Translations under genes and position numbers: made by a program
Notes under the pieces: model-generated
The model's input: only the letters and a program-made list of their open reading frames with translations
What the model was told of the DNA's origin: nothing
Database searches by the model: none
Shown here: positions 22,901-36,488 of the stretch, one piece after another
How positions within the stretch are numbered: the first letter of the stretch is position 1
How the letters are laid out: each line of letters begins with the position of its first letter
Assembly: GCA_037043015.1 (NCBI GenBank)
Contig: CM073331.1
Span: forward strand, 1,633,501-1,697,500
Length of the DNA: 64,000 bases
Direction: 5' to 3'
Origin: Bryum argenteum
Lineage: Eukaryota; Streptophyta; Bryopsida; Bryales; Bryaceae

Positions 22901-25900
22901 ACACTTATGCAAGATTCAAACCTGAGTCTGAATAGGATTGAAGTGCGTGAAGCTGTAAAGCGACTCGTAAGCCTTATTTCCAAGTGCCGCCAAAGGAAGA
23001 GGCCGTAAGTCTAGCAATTCCGTATGTGGGGGATGTTGCTGTTTCATTCAGGACGAAGAACAACTCATGAACTTCAGAACTTAAAGAGGTCCATACTTTG
23101 ATAATAAATGATCACTTGAACGATGAACCTAAGCCACTAACTTGAGCCTATGTAAGCATATAATACATCAACGATTTTCTATGACAAGAAACTGCAAAAA
23201 GACATTACCTCCGGAAGGATGAGATGCTTGAAAGTGACTGTAAGAAGATCTTCAGCATGCAGCCATGTATCAGAGATTGCTCGTATGTAGTACTGAGGTG
23301 GCAGTGGTTCGAATATAGGAATAGTGAAGGTGATAATCGATTGTCCCTCAATGAGCATTTTCTTGTTCATGATGAAGAGTTCTGAATGATAAATATGATC
23401 CTTATCCCAATCCTGTTCAACATCCATCCCGTCACCTAATTAGAAAACGTTACAAACCAAATGAAAAAACGACAATATAGTGTAAAAACATTTTGGATGC
23501 AAAAGGAGTTGAATAACCTACGAACCTCAACCAAAATCCACCAGCGTTCAGATGTACCGTGGATTTTGTCTTTCCACGAAAAATCCGGCTGGATGGTCAA
23601 CGACACCTGCATTGAAACATATATGTAGCCTTACATTCTTTAGTAATCAGGACGTTCTGAATGTGAGGAACGCACACGTCCCTTCGAGAAGCAAGAGACA
23701 CCTGCTCAAACGAGAAAATAGTACCTGAAGTACAGTCCGCGTAATAGGGCTGATATTGGCAGAAAGATGAACTTGGGGGAAATTCTGTAGGCATTGAGCA
23801 ACAAGCTGCAAGGAACAATGGAAGCATGAGATACGATGAACCTTCAGCGCTCAGAAAAGACCAACTGGTTGATGAATCAACTTGAGCGGATTGATTTGAG
23901 ACAGGAAAATAATCTACACTAGAAAATCAGAAAGATTCTAATGGATCCATATTAGAGGAGCACCTTCCCCCCATGAGGATGCCGAATGAGTTGTCCAATA
24001 TCCTTTTCATCCATGTCGTACAGACTTTCCAATGTGGCATCTTTCTCCTCTAGCCTGTGCAGAATCTGCATGCAGAGACAACTTCAGAGACTAGTTCTGT
24101 ATGCGAAAGCAGAAAATATAAAGATCAAACCTTGAAGGATCTTACATCTTGGGATAGGATTGTCTCAAATTGACGAAGCGCATGCTGGTGGGGCCAGACC
24201 CGTCGATCAACAGCCTTACAGTAATTTAGGAGAAGAGATGCCATAGTCACCCAGCTTCGTCGTAAACAAATTTCAAACAGGGCTCGCATGATACGACCTA
24301 AACTAGCATTGATGTAGGAGCTGTCTGCCACAAGGGAAAACCCATCCAGAAATCCTCGAGACAGGTACACCTAATACAGATTCAAAATTAGCAACTTGGG
24401 GAAAATCACACATAACCGTACAAAACCGACGAAAGCGAGACAAAAATGCACTTATGTTTGAGGTTGGAGCAACCTGGATAAGGATGTTGATTTTCCCATA
24501 TTTTTCTTCAGGACCACCTCTAACCTCAAAAGGGCAGTAGCGCCTAACAAGCTGCGACAATTCTTGCTGCTCCTCTTCTCGTACCATGATATTCTCAAAC
24601 TCAGTAGAATGAGCAATCATGTGGATCAACTGCATCCATCGTGCGTAGTTAAGCCAAGCCTCACAGTATTATCCGAATAAGCTAATAGGCATCGTGTTAA
24701 ACAATCAACTACGGCACTATGGAGATACTATGGATACTAGTATCTCGGCTTCATGAAAACTACCTCGGCTTCATTCATTTGCCGCTTCAGCATCTCATTG
24801 TATGTCTCCACACTAGTGTATTGTATGTAGAAGTGACTGGCCACCCGTCCAAGATCAGTAACGTATAAGTTTCCACTTTTCTCATCGAACCGCATCATTT
24901 TCGCTTTGTCGAGTTCACGGGCAGCATCTGTAATGAGCGCTTTGCGTTTTGCTACAAGTCCAGGGTCGATTACAGCCTGTAACATTAACAAAATCAGCAG
25001 CAGGCAGAGATAAACAGATCTTGTCAACGCACGAGTCAACTTGATATTAATCGATAAGGGAATGAAAGCACAACTGTCGCTGGTCTCGATTCGCACCTCT
25101 TCCCAGGTCATGCCATATACAAGAGGATTCTTCAGCATGCGGACATACAGGTAGGTGTATCCCAACCAAGTACAGGCTTCCTTCACATTGGTGACAGTCC
25201 CCAATACCACTTCCGCATTCAGGTTATCTTTCAGTGAGGCCACAAACTGCAAAATACGTAGCCCATGTTAGATGTGTGAGGGAACACACCAATCAGCAAC
25301 ACATTACACTGACGAGATGTTTGGTACAAGACTTGCTGACATTCTTCTGCGCTTCTTCTCTGTGAGCTTTTTTAACAATTATCGTGATATTCTATTTGGA
25401 GTAATACAAGAGTTTTGAACGATCGAATGACTGAAGTGCATAGCAAGTCAGATGATACCCATTAAATCTCTCTGCCAAAAGTATTATCATGGCGAATCCG
25501 TACTATATATTGTATGTTTCACTGAGGCTAAGAACCTTCAGCGAACCCGTAAAAGAAAACTAGAATCGAGCAGGAGAGAATGCTAACACGTTAGAGGACA
25601 CAGACCTGGCTCTCAATGGGCAACTGATGAGTAAGAAGTCGAAGATAGTGGGAGAGTTTATCGTGAGTAGTGATAATAATGCCTTCACCACTAGTATCAA
25701 ACTGCGGTCTTCCTGCTCGTCCAAATATCTGTAACAGAGTTGATGATCCAACTGAGGGCACAAAATAGAAACTCTCAAACAGCAAGAATAGGCCATCAAG
25801 TCCTAAACCAAGCCATACGGCCAAGATAATGCACATCGTAAACATTCATAATTATTATGCTAAACAAATAAAGCTGAAGATATAATAATAGCAAGCATTG

Positions 25901-28900
25901 TCGAACAGTCTCCAAGCACAACAAAACGAAGCAACCTTTTCTAAAAACATCGGTACAGGGCGATCATTACCTGCATAACATCTAGCATACCAAGTTCGCG
26001 CCAGCCACCAGCTTTTGGATCATAGAGCTGTGTTCCCTGTGATATCACCGTATTTCTCGATTGTAAGATATTATTTCATATCATAAGATAGAAAATAGAT
26101 GATCGTAATGAGGCGAAGTAGGATAAGCAGCTTACTGATGTTGGCAAGAGTGAAAGATGAAATACTAACCTTTATTACTACCATATGGGCTGGTAGATTA
26201 ACTCCCCATGCAAGCGTAGCTGTGCAAACCAGTACCTGCCAAAAAAATCATCAGTCAATTCAGTTGGAATATGAACCTATCATAAAATCTAGTCATGACA
26301 ACTCAGTATCTCTCAGCCATTCCTCACGATATGGCAATACATTAAGATCGGAGCATTGTAGTTCGATTGATTGGTTCAATACACTTCAATACACTTCCAC
26401 AATGGATTTCATTCATGCTTTCGATCCACAATAAATTCGCTTCAGATACATAACTATTATCACTTTCTCCGATCTCGGAACACAGCCTTGAGCCGATGTT
26501 GTACTTGAGACTTTTGATGTTACAAACAACTTTGAAGTGTTTTGAAGGAGAGGAGAAACGACAGATGCGCTTCCAGGAGAGAGTAAACATTACCTTAATT
26601 AGACCTTCCGAGAAGAGCTTTTCAGTAAGATTTCTATCGGATCTCAGCATCCCAGCATGATGAACGCCAAAACCTGATTGAAAGAGCTCTCCGAGCTCCC
26701 GGTTTCTAGACTTTGCCACTTCTTTCTGTTCAACGTATCAGAATGTAGATTAGAAATCCAACTCGCTCGCACTTCCGTCTCGATCCGACAATGGATAACC
26801 AGAACTACACAGTTACCAACTTACACTAGAGAAATTCATCATTTATATAGACATACAGAATGGACGAAGTTCGAAAAAGGATGAGACAAAAGACCAAAAA
26901 CACTGCGTACCTTCATCATCCCATACAGTGGAATTTCAGTGACGTTTGTAAACTTTCCCAAATGATCGTTGCGTTGAGCTATTTCCACCTACAGCAGGGT
27001 TGAAGATGGATCAAAATTAGGCAATGAAGTATGGTCCAGGTACGTACGGTCATACATTATCCCAAGCCCCAAGTACGTTCATGAGTGGAGAGATGATCTT
27101 TATGTCAATACAACTGATACACATGCTGCACTTGGAATGCGGTGTTAGAACTGTTTAAATAGTGAAGAGTTCAATCAGAGACGAATAATGTGAAGGAAGT
27201 AATACCAGACTACGAGCTGACTTTACTGTGTCCTTTCTCGAATGAACAAAAACCATTGCTTGTTGCCCATTTTTGACAGCATCCAATACCTGAAATGGAA
27301 GTCACGGATCAAGACAGTTTAATCTTTGCATCACCGTGGTGAAACTTTATGAGCTGTTGAATGATTCGAGCTACACAAAAAATTTATAGCAACCACATGT
27401 TTCAAGAAACATGATCTAGGATTAAAATGCTCTACAACAAACTCAAAGATTGACCCGCAATCAGTAACACTGTAATGTTCCCTAGCAATTCTCAGTGACA
27501 TAGATAAGGTTACGGTCTATTCAAATAACGGTAGGATAAACGATCTAAAAATATGTAGCAATAATTGATTCCAGAACGAACACCCTACCTTGCCGAAGCA
27601 GACTTCATTCATGACCTGATTACGAAGGACGAAGTTTTGCTCCGTAACACCAATATATTGTTGAGAAAGTGGTACTGGTCGATAGCTTGCATCGAAATAG
27701 AATAGCCCTGTATCCGCATTAACCCCCAAAAACTGTGCTACCTGCATAATTTAGACATAACAAGGTAGACACGATTTCAGTAGGAACCATCAAGACGTTG
27801 GACTTGTTCCTGAAAATCAGTAACTCAAGAAGACAATTCGATTTCAAGAACAGACCATAATAAGTCCTCTTGTTACAGAGCAAGACTCAAGACATTCAAG
27901 TACCTGGCATCTCAAGATTAAAGTAAGAAACTTATTTGAAAGCATAAGAGTCACACCTCTAAATAATTGGGCAGAGTAGCAGAAAGGCCAACAATTCGGA
28001 TCATACTTTGTGTTGTTTCCACCTGCAAAGAATGCGAGGAACTAAATATCAGACCAGTGCAAATTCATAGTTAGATTCTTGTAGATCGTAACTACACGAC
28101 TCAAGATGACCCCCAAGTACTGCTCAAGACGACAGCCACGGCATGTTCAGGTTCATATAACTCTGATCAGAGGCGAATAAGTAAATAGAACCGACGATTG
28201 CATGTCATGCTCATATAGCAGATTTCATCCTCAGGGATCGAAGTCAATGCTTTTGTCAAAACTGGTCAAAATCTTGAGCTGCTTAGATAAATAAGGACTT
28301 CATGATTGCAAACGTACCTGGCGAAGAGTTCGAGCCACGAGTGTTTCAATCACAGGACCACGATCGTCATTAAGTAGATGGACCTCGTCAATGATGAGTA
28401 GCTTCACAAGTGTAGCCAGCGCCATATCGCTGCTCTTACGCGTAATTACGTCCCACTTCTCAGGTGTTGTTACGATCATCTATGATTGCCCCCAAATAAT
28501 CTCGTTAGATGTATGTCTCGGTATAAGAAATCCCGATGAAAGATATTAGCTAAATCGATTAATTTTTCGCAAATCAACAGCCTCAAAATAACACGGGGGA
28601 AAGTTGATGTTACTAGAACAGCAAAACGCGCTTCAAGCTTAAAGAAAACCATGAACCAGAAAATCTATAACGGAACAAATAAAAATAAATTGGCGTCACT
28701 TGCATGCACAGAGATAAGATAAGGAAGTGGATTTACCTGGGTTTCCTCAAGCTCACGTTTAGTCAATTGCATGTCCCCAGTAAGTTCTTTCACGACAACA
28801 CCTAAAGATTCTAACCTGCGGCTGAATGCTTGAGTCATTTCTGCTGCAAGTGCCTGATATCGACACAGAATAAACAAGGCGATGGAGGTTAAACATTGGA

Positions 28901-31900
28901 GGCAAGACTGCATGAAGTAATTCTGCCCCGAAATAAAGTAATTCTGACATATACATGGCCCGTCATCCGCTTATTCTTACTCCAAACTTGACGTACACAC
29001 GTGTAAAAATAAAAAAATTATCAGCACATGCTCTCAAACTTATGTACCTTCATGGGAGCTACGTAAACAATCTTAAAATCATTCTTCTGCAGCACGCCGT
29101 ACTTCAAATTCTGCCCTATCTGCACGCCGCGATCGACAAAATGTTGGTAAAACACGACAATGAATCATCAAAGTATATCCAACTTGTCGTCTCCAAACTT
29201 GGTAGCGTAACTTGCTAAAGATACTTCGGATTGCAACTAAGAAAGTCATACCTCGTGGAGTACTGCAATCATAGCAATGTTTGTTTTACCAGCGCCAGTT
29301 GGAGCACAAACCTGTTCGGAAGAGCAAGTCAAGCCATTCATAATAAGAAACCATGCATGATAGAGTAGTGTCCATGCCCAGAGATCAAAATATCCTCCTG
29401 GTAACCTCATGGAAAGACATGAACACGTGAAGAGCAACGGTAAACTTCAAAACAGAGAATCACTCTACTAAGGCACCCAAGATAATTGAAAGTGAGGGTG
29501 ACAAGTACTCACAAGTAGATTCTCATTGCTATTGTAGGCTGTAGGGTAGATGCGGCTTTGTATGCGATTGAGTGTCTTGAATCCTTTGAATGCAAGTTGT
29601 ACAAAATCTGGTAACTCTGATACTTTGATCTGTTCAATCAAAAATAACAAAATTTACCCTTCAGTCCTGGAATCAATTCCGTCGTTCGTAGCAAAGGAAT
29701 GTAACTGCAAATAAAACTAAGATTGACAAATGATCCTTACCAACTTCTCATTAGGCTTCATCTCAGACTTCGGTGTCGCTGGAACTCGTACTTCTTCATA
29801 ACCCTTAAAAACCCTTCGGATTGAACCTTGTGGTAGAGTTGCTCCAGTCAACAACGTGTCATCCCCTTTCCCAACCAGGTTGTCAATCACACCAGCGCCT
29901 TTTTCACTGGCTTCAACCAGAGCATAGAAACCTCCTAATCCAGCCAGCCAATCAAGCTCTGCATCACCATCTCCGTTGGCGACTCGTTTAGCTTGCTTCT
30001 TCTCTTCCTTCCTGCGTATTTTGTCTAGTTGTTTGTCTAGACCGGAATGAACACTCACCTGTTGATCCAGGATACTCATATTCAATCATCGTAATAGCAA
30101 AAAATAACCATCACTCTGTAGAATCTCTTCTACATCAATCACATATTCAACAGCTTTTTTTACCGAAGGAGAAAATTAGCTCTAATTACAATCGAGAGAG
30201 GTTCATTTTTGGCACTGTACCCTAGTACACTCACACCAAATGTGTATAGAAAGTGACAAACCTGCGTGCCGTAGCTGGGCATGCGAGACTGAGGTCCGGG
30301 GCCAGCTTTGTCTGCCTTGAGGATGGCAATGGCTTTATGTATAAGCTCCACAAGCTCTTTACGATGCTGCACAAACAAGGTGGAGTTTGCGAGACTATTA
30401 AGGAACTGATTAACGTCTTCGTACTTCCACGGTCGTAGACCCATGAATTCGCTGTAAGAAGTCACTCAGGTAAGCTACTAAAACAGGTTCAGAAGTCGTA
30501 AGATGTTCAAAAGTACAAGTATACTACCTGCAAAAGTTCCTGAATAAGCTCGAATCCTTGGTCCCCGACAAGGTCAAACAGCTCTCCTGCAATCTTTAAA
30601 TCGAAAGATGGTCACACGTAAGTAAAATACGAATCCTTAAGACCAAGGCAAAGTGAAAATCTTGAACCTAATTCTAGACTAAAAATCACCCGCAGTGTCA
30701 TAACCCCTAACAGATGCATAACATGCCCGTTTTAACACACAAATCTTCTAAAACATGAGCTCTCAAGTTCAACTGGGATGATAGATCTGGGGCACTCTGG
30801 AAGTGACAGCACAGCGAATAGAAGCGGCGTTATAACATTGTGCAAAATATGAAACTCTTGCCTTTTACCAAAACATGTGATCAAGAATCCTAACAGCAAG
30901 TCTCACCTCATCGCCGAACCGTTCAGTATCAAGGACGTGGTAAAGTGCCATAGCCAAGTCAGACCCCGAAAATTGGCCTGAAGCTTGCTCGCACGCTTTA
31001 TAAAACCATCGTAGAGTAACTCCCCCAACTCCATCATTTGTAGGGGAAAGCCACTCTTCCTTATTACTTTTGTAAAATTGTCCATCATTCTGTTCCAACA
31101 CATCAGATGCATATGACGCAGCCGATGGAATTTCTTCCGGTTCAATATCCTCCCAAGTATCATCCTCGTCGTCGTCATCATCACTATCATCGTCAAAATC
31201 TTCAGAACTGGCAGACGGCACTTGGAAGTCCAGGTTGGAACCAAACTCATCCATAATGTTTCCAGCTTTCTTGCTGTCTGACTTCCCATTCTGATTTAAT
31301 CCCACCTTCCAGGCATTAAGTTGCTGAGCCAGACCCGCAGCTTTCAACAACCGATCATTAGCGAACGTCAAGCCAAAGATGTTTGCTAGCTTCTCTCTGC
31401 AGCCAACGAGCCATATATGTCAAAACTTGCAAAAAACCTAGAACACAAGCTCGTAAAGTAGCAAGGGTGCTAAGCATCTCAAAACACATAAGCATACCGT
31501 TTCTGATTGAGTTCAGGTCCTGACTTCGCAATGTCAAGGTCATATATAACATCATATATCAGACTTGCAGATTGCTGCAGTTCATGGGAGGAGACTTCGC
31601 CGTCTAGTAACTCCGAAACAGCCACCAAAAACTGCTCATAAGCGTGACGAACTTGCGCTGGAGCTACATACAACAATAAAGCATTGATATCAGCAAACGA
31701 AAGAGCTCAAGTTGATCCAAATCGGCTCAACAATAAAGAAAATTAAACAAGTCATTCCATATGAATACAACCGATAAGCCAAAACGTATTCTAATCAAAA
31801 AACATACCCGTGTCCCAAGAGGGAACCAGCCTACGAGCCAACTCTGAATTACCGACAGCAGCAACACCGTTCCTATAATTCAAACTAGCGCAGTCCAATT

Positions 31901-32646
31901 AGCATGTATAGCTTTTCATTCGATATCGAACATATCCAGAAGTACTCACAGTTGCATTGAGCTGAATTCAGCGAGTAAAAAGACTAATCACAAGTAAGAG
32001 AAACAAAAGGGACAATAAAAATGATGAAGTCCGTCTATGATGAGGTAAACATTTTACCTCGATTGACGCTTCTGCTGAAGAAGAAGTTTTCGTTCGAGAT
32101 ACAACTTATCAATGTCAGGGTAAATTCCAGAGTTGGCGAACGATCGCACAGTTGTGCTCAATCGTGGTTTCTGCAATTTCAACCACTTACAGTCTCAAAA
32201 GGTGTGCCTGAGGACTTGATAATATAATCAACAAGTGCCATTCCTCACATCAACTAAAGCACATGATAACCTACCTGTATTTTTTAATCGTTAAAGAGCA
32301 ACGTGTTCCAATCAAACATCGGTGGTCGGGATTCTAATCACCTCACTGAAAAGGAATCCTGATTGCATTAATCTTTGACACTAAATTCAAGCTATGACAA
32401 TCACAGCAATGCGAATTGCCTGCTGAGGCTTTGATTGACTGCGAATAACGCTAAAATTCAGGGATAGCAAGTTCACGACAGGGGAATTTAACAACTACCA
32501 GATTCTGAAGAAGAAAAACCTATTCGCGGATTCATTTTAAGATTCCGAATGAGTTGAAAGCAATCATATGAACCCTAATTTCAGCTACTAGTGATGAAAT
32601 TGATACAAGGAAATTCAGCAATTGCGCATACCTGCACGATCCCCAT
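16923..32646 (-). CDS. DExH-box RNA helicase with two cassettes, ASCC3/DExH14 type
   Basis: Fifty exons give an unbroken 2127-residue protein colinear with Arabidopsis DExH14 (as remembered), including N-terminal PRLSTT and C-terminal [15 protein letters not shown]. Exons: 32646-32632, 32170-32058, 31872-31808, 31663-31498, 31396-30907, 30593-30528, 30366-30262, 30058-29741, 29629-29513, 29311-29252, 29119-29048, 28853-28737, 28479-28318, 28022-27957, 27741-27589, 27289-27206, 26988-26911, 26725-26594, 26235-26170, 26036-25971, 25728-25606, 25246-25097, 24976-24764, 24629-24474, 24370-24146, 24065-23964, 23805-23725, 23606-23526, 23412-23209, 23038-22922, 22765-22643, 22484-22395, 22160-22035, 21897-21835, 21701-21613, 21505-21415, 21260-21111, 20907-20716, 20409-20344, 20131-19976, 19878-19735, 19540-19473, 19309-19141, 18899-18837, 18700-18605, 18473-18306, 18116-17928, 17709-17557, 17381-17247, 17012-16923. 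Cassette 1: APTGAGKT 488-495, DEVH 599-602, SAT 636-638, GRAGRPQ 840-846. Cassette 2: APTGSGKT 1337-1344, DEIH 1441-1444, STA, GRAGRPQ. A Sec63-like region follows each. The family member ASCC3 acts in ribosome quality control and DNA alkylation repair; the close paralogue Brr2 remodels U4/U6. DExH14 is preferred over Brr2 because of the short N-terminus and MPSYGTQ linker. An acidic stretch ([12 protein letters not shown]) lies near residue 180. The 15-base first exon (MGIVQ) is the least certain. Confidence 0.96.
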
Positions 32647-34610
32647 GGCGACCGCATTCACGCAATGGTGTGAGTCCCGACGGTGTGTAATTCGAGAGAT
32701 TGAATGCAAGATTAGTTGTTTCCTCGCAGCTGGATTGCGCTGCAAGCTTCACTACTGTGAGGGCTTTGATCATCAAAGAGGTTCAGGACAGGGAGCGGCG
32801 ATTGAGGACGGACAGAGGTGGACGAAATCCTGAATTCGTCCACCCTAGTGTATTTTCGTCTTCGTCCGCCCTAGGGCGCGGGGATAGGTCCTCCACAATC
32901 GATCGTATTCAAAGTGATCACCTCCGTATTCTTAGTAATATAGAAAATATAATTCATACTTTTCAACTTACTCACATGTACATATAAAATCTATCATTCA
33001 AGGCAGGTAATTTTTTTTTGTTTTGTGAGTGACATTACGATCTCTAGCACAATCGGTTAGATTCAGGCGCATGAGGTGTTGTTGGAAGCAGATTTTTACG
33101 CAGGGGTAGGGGCAACAATCGGACTAGGAATTGGGTCGATAAATCCCAATATATTGAACTCTGAAGTATTTAAAATACTATAAATTGTTAGTACGAGTGT
33201 GGCAATTCAAAGGGGTGTACTAGCTTCCATATTGAAAGGTATGTTTCCTAATCAACTCGTGTAGAGTGTCATTAATTCCGTACAATATAAGTACGGGCCA
33301 TGAGCCAAAACAACATATCAATAATTTTAAAGTAAATTAGAGTTTTTTTAGATTTTTACTTCACGTATACATGAGTAACACAAGCTATGTATTTGAAAAA
33401 ATATGAAACAAAGTTACTCAATGTTTAAGGCTGCATGCTTAACTGAAGCTAACATGAGGCATAGAACTTACTTCATGGTGTTTTAGTCATTGCCCATACA
33501 GTGTTTGGTTAAACCTTATGATTTTCTTACATGCTTCTTCTAACCCCTAATGTTGAAAATAGTAATAACATGGTCATTTGACTCTCAAGTGCTAAATATA
33601 GATTGTACAAAGTTGAAACTTCTAGAGTTTTCCCATACCTTTCCAAAAAACCAATCAGGCTTTAAAAATCCTCGTAATATAGAAAGATATCTTCGATCAA
33701 AGTTAGAGAACACAATCACAGCATGCATGAAATCTACCCAAAACTGCGGCATATGTTCATTTAGTCCCAAAAATCTGCCTGAAATCAAATAAATCCCAAT
33801 AACTTCAAAAATTCACCAAAAATTGAGGCTATACTTCTTCTCCATTCTTGTCATTTGAGCCTCTAAACTAGGTTTCACCGCTCGGATTTTGAATTAATGC
33901 TTGATAATGTTGTTTATATTATCAAAAATTGGCCTTTGTGTTTGAATTTCACCATACCTCCATGTGAAAAATCAAGCATCTTTGTAGTTTTGTAGGTACC
34001 GTAAGGGTAAAAACTGTATAATCAAAACCAAAATTTGAATTGAGTTCAACAGTCTAAAGTGTCGAATGAGCGGGTAAGCGTTTGTAGCAGTTACCAAGGA
34101 GGATGGAGGAGGGGTTATGAGCCCCCTAATTTTTTGATGTATAGACATTACATGCCAAGGAATAGGCATCCTACAGTAACTTAGGGTCGCAGACCCCAAA
34201 TTTGAATTCAAAATTATCAAAAACAGCCCCGGGAGGTCCCACGGATTCTAGGGTGCCTCCTTGGTAGCTGCCACGAACCATTGCCCCGAATGAGCCCTTT
34301 TTGAGGTCGCATGTACTGTAGCAAAAAGATAGCCCATACGTTGGGCAACACGGAACCTTCACTTGTGGATTGATATTTCATGGGAACTTGTGCCAGGTGC
34401 TGTGCTCTCTCTCTCTCTCACCTCTCTTGCCACTCACCATCCTTTCTTTGATTGCTGCCATGCAATCACAGCTTCCCGCTCATTACATTGTGGACCCCCC
34501 CCCAAGGTGGGCCAGATTTTGAGTTTCTGCAATTTGGGTAGTAGTTTCATTCACAAGGCACTGTTTATTAGGTGGGTTCCACTCATCTTTACAATATTAT
34601 TTGGCCCTTA
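32647..34610. other. Spacer upstream of the helicase gene
   Basis: This is the left part of the 3.8-kb divergent interval between the helicase and PECT genes. The first 250 bases should be helicase promoter and leader, with a 10-base inverted repeat GGTGGACGAA/TTCGTCCACC at 32817-32844. Further on the DNA is AT-rich. A short CT run lies at 34400-34420. No gene was found. Confidence 0.5.
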
Positions 34611-35040
34611 AGGCCCCTTCCCACCTGGCCTTTGATAAGAGCATACATTAAAACTTAAGACCTCCACAATTTTGGGGAAATTCCTTATTCCTAGGGAAGG
34701 CCTCATCAATGAGGCTTGGAAAAGTGTTTTTAAAAGTAGCCTCAATTACATAATGGCTCCTCAAAGGCCCCATTAACTAAGACCACTCTTAAGTCTTCAA
34801 AACTTGAGAATATTTCTAATTGTGGTGCTTCCTTAACACTTGCCTACTAATGCTCAACTATCTTTTGTCCTCCCAAATACTAGCTAATATTTTTTTTGTC
34901 CTCCAAGTTTTAGAGTGTGCCATGTGGGCATCCATGTAGGATTGGTAATTACTAAAGAATGTAGGTGTGGACACACACTCTTTTTAAGGAGATAAGACCA
35001 CCTTCTAACACCACCTCTAAGGCCAAGTGGGAACGTACCT
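34611..35040. mobile_element. Family B miniature element with TTA target duplication, copy 1
   Basis: The ends AGGCCCCTTCCCACCTGGCC and (reverse complement of the right end) AGGTACGTTCCCACTTGGCC are inverted repeats with a few mismatches. TTA flanks both ends (34608-34610 and 35041-35043). The 430-base interior has no transposase and is similar along its length to 45773-46190 (GAGGCT, GACCACTCTTAAGT, TGTGCCATGTGG, ATGTAGGATTGGTAATTAC). Ends and duplication fit a PIF/Harbinger-driven element. Confidence 0.88.
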
Positions 35041-35587
35041 TTAGTGATAGGGACACATTTATATGATGAGATCACTATAGTGAAGTTCCTATCTACGTAT
35101 CCAACCATACTTCTTTCCTTAAAAATCTTAATCTCTTCCTTTTTCATTTTTATGAATCTCAAGTACACTCTACTCCCCTTGCTTCTAACTCCCTTTATTG
35201 TCACATTTCGGGTCTCATCCCTTTTATTATATCACAACTTTGGAGTTTGTCATAGGGACAATGGCCAATTAGAGATGTTCACTTTAACCTCAATTCTTAA
35301 TTGCAGAATTATGGAGTGTGACATAAGAGAATAATGTTAGAATCATGGGACTTCTTGATAGGGAAAATGTATAGAGCAATCATATGCGACAAGGACAATG
35401 TGAGGAATAATCCCTTTCCTCGTCGGGTGATTTCCCACATTGCCCTCGACCCAGGTGATTGCGTGACATAAACATAAACTTCTATGCAAAATCATCTAAG
35501 TATAAGGAATTGCCGCTTATAGTGTGTTCGGGACCTTTAATGTGTTAGGAACTTTCAAGTGGGTTTTGGACCGCAGGTGTTTACATA

Positions 35588-35944
35588 AGGTAGCGACACC
35601 CATTCCCGTGGCTTTAAGCTAATTATCATACTTCTGAATGAGGAGTATGAGAAATTATTATACCAGGGGAAAGGCAATTAGATTTTAATCTGAAATGTAT
35701 CGAAAAAGTCATGTTATTGGAAAATTTGTGTTCGTTCTTGATAATCAAAGTCAAAAATTGATTTGCACATTTTGACTGTGTCTAAATGGCCTTGATTCCG
35801 TGACTTGGAGAAGCAAATTCTGCCACTATACTTTTACTGCATTTAGTAATATTTGTTCTCAACAAATGATCAAAGTCACTCAGATTGAGGTGCCCTGTAT
35901 GCTGACGCAAATGGGTACAGTAACGGGAATGGGTGTCGCTACCT
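35588..35944. mobile_element. 357-base miniature element with TA duplication
   Basis: The 22-base ends starting AGGTAGCGACACCCATTCCC (35588-35609) and finishing at 35923-35944 are exact reverse complements. TA flanks each side (35586-35587 and 35945-35946), as in Tc1/mariner-type insertions. The inside is AT-rich with no coding frame. Perfect ends suggest a young insertion. It lies about 550 bases upstream of the PECT start codon. Confidence 0.8.
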
Positions 35945-35946
35945 TA

Positions 35947-36488
35947 GAAGAAGAGCACCAAGAGTAAACTCGTATTAACTTAGGAATGAAAGTGACCGGC
36001 GGTAGTTTCCGCGCGTTTGTGGTGGGCCCGATCGCTCGTTGTCAGATCCCAGAAAGGCCTCCTTGCGAGGGGGGAAACTCTGTGGTCCAGCAATAGCAGG
36101 GCGTTTCAGAATGTCAGCAGAACCACACTGTAGTTAATTTCAAGTCGGCCTGTCGTTTCCCGGGAACGAGCCTCGTGGCACGAGTGACCACCCGACGCCG
36201 CTCGTAATACCGCCATGGTCGGTCGGCCCTCCATTCCCTCTGGTAGGTCGCAAACCAACCCACCCACTAGGTCGACCACAACAACCCTCCTCCTTCCTTA
36301 GAACGACAGACGGAGCTTTCGGAAGTGCGCTGGCTGCAGCGCTGATCTGGCCATTCATCAGTTTCCCGGCCAGCCAATGTCGGTTCCCATTCACTCCGCC
36401 CCCGAATCATTCGAAATCTGCGCAAACATTTTTTTTCCTGTGATTTTTTTGCATAGTACTTGAAGCGTTTCGGGGGTTTGGTCGATAG
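35947..36488 (+). promoter_or_regulatory. Promoter and leader region of the PECT gene
   Basis: The base composition becomes GC-richer than the spacer before it. No exact promoter motif can be assigned. The 5' untranslated region should end at the PECT ATG at 36489; short frames on the minus strand have no domain. Confidence 0.4.

Noticed and set aside
32817-32844. Short inverted repeat upstream of the helicase as a terminator or operator
   Set aside because: Bacterial-style terminators do not apply here, and ten-base arms alone are weak evidence for regulation.
33045-33075. tRNA-like box A (TAGCACAATCGG) suggesting a SINE
   Set aside because: No convincing box B or poly(A) tail was found at the expected distance.
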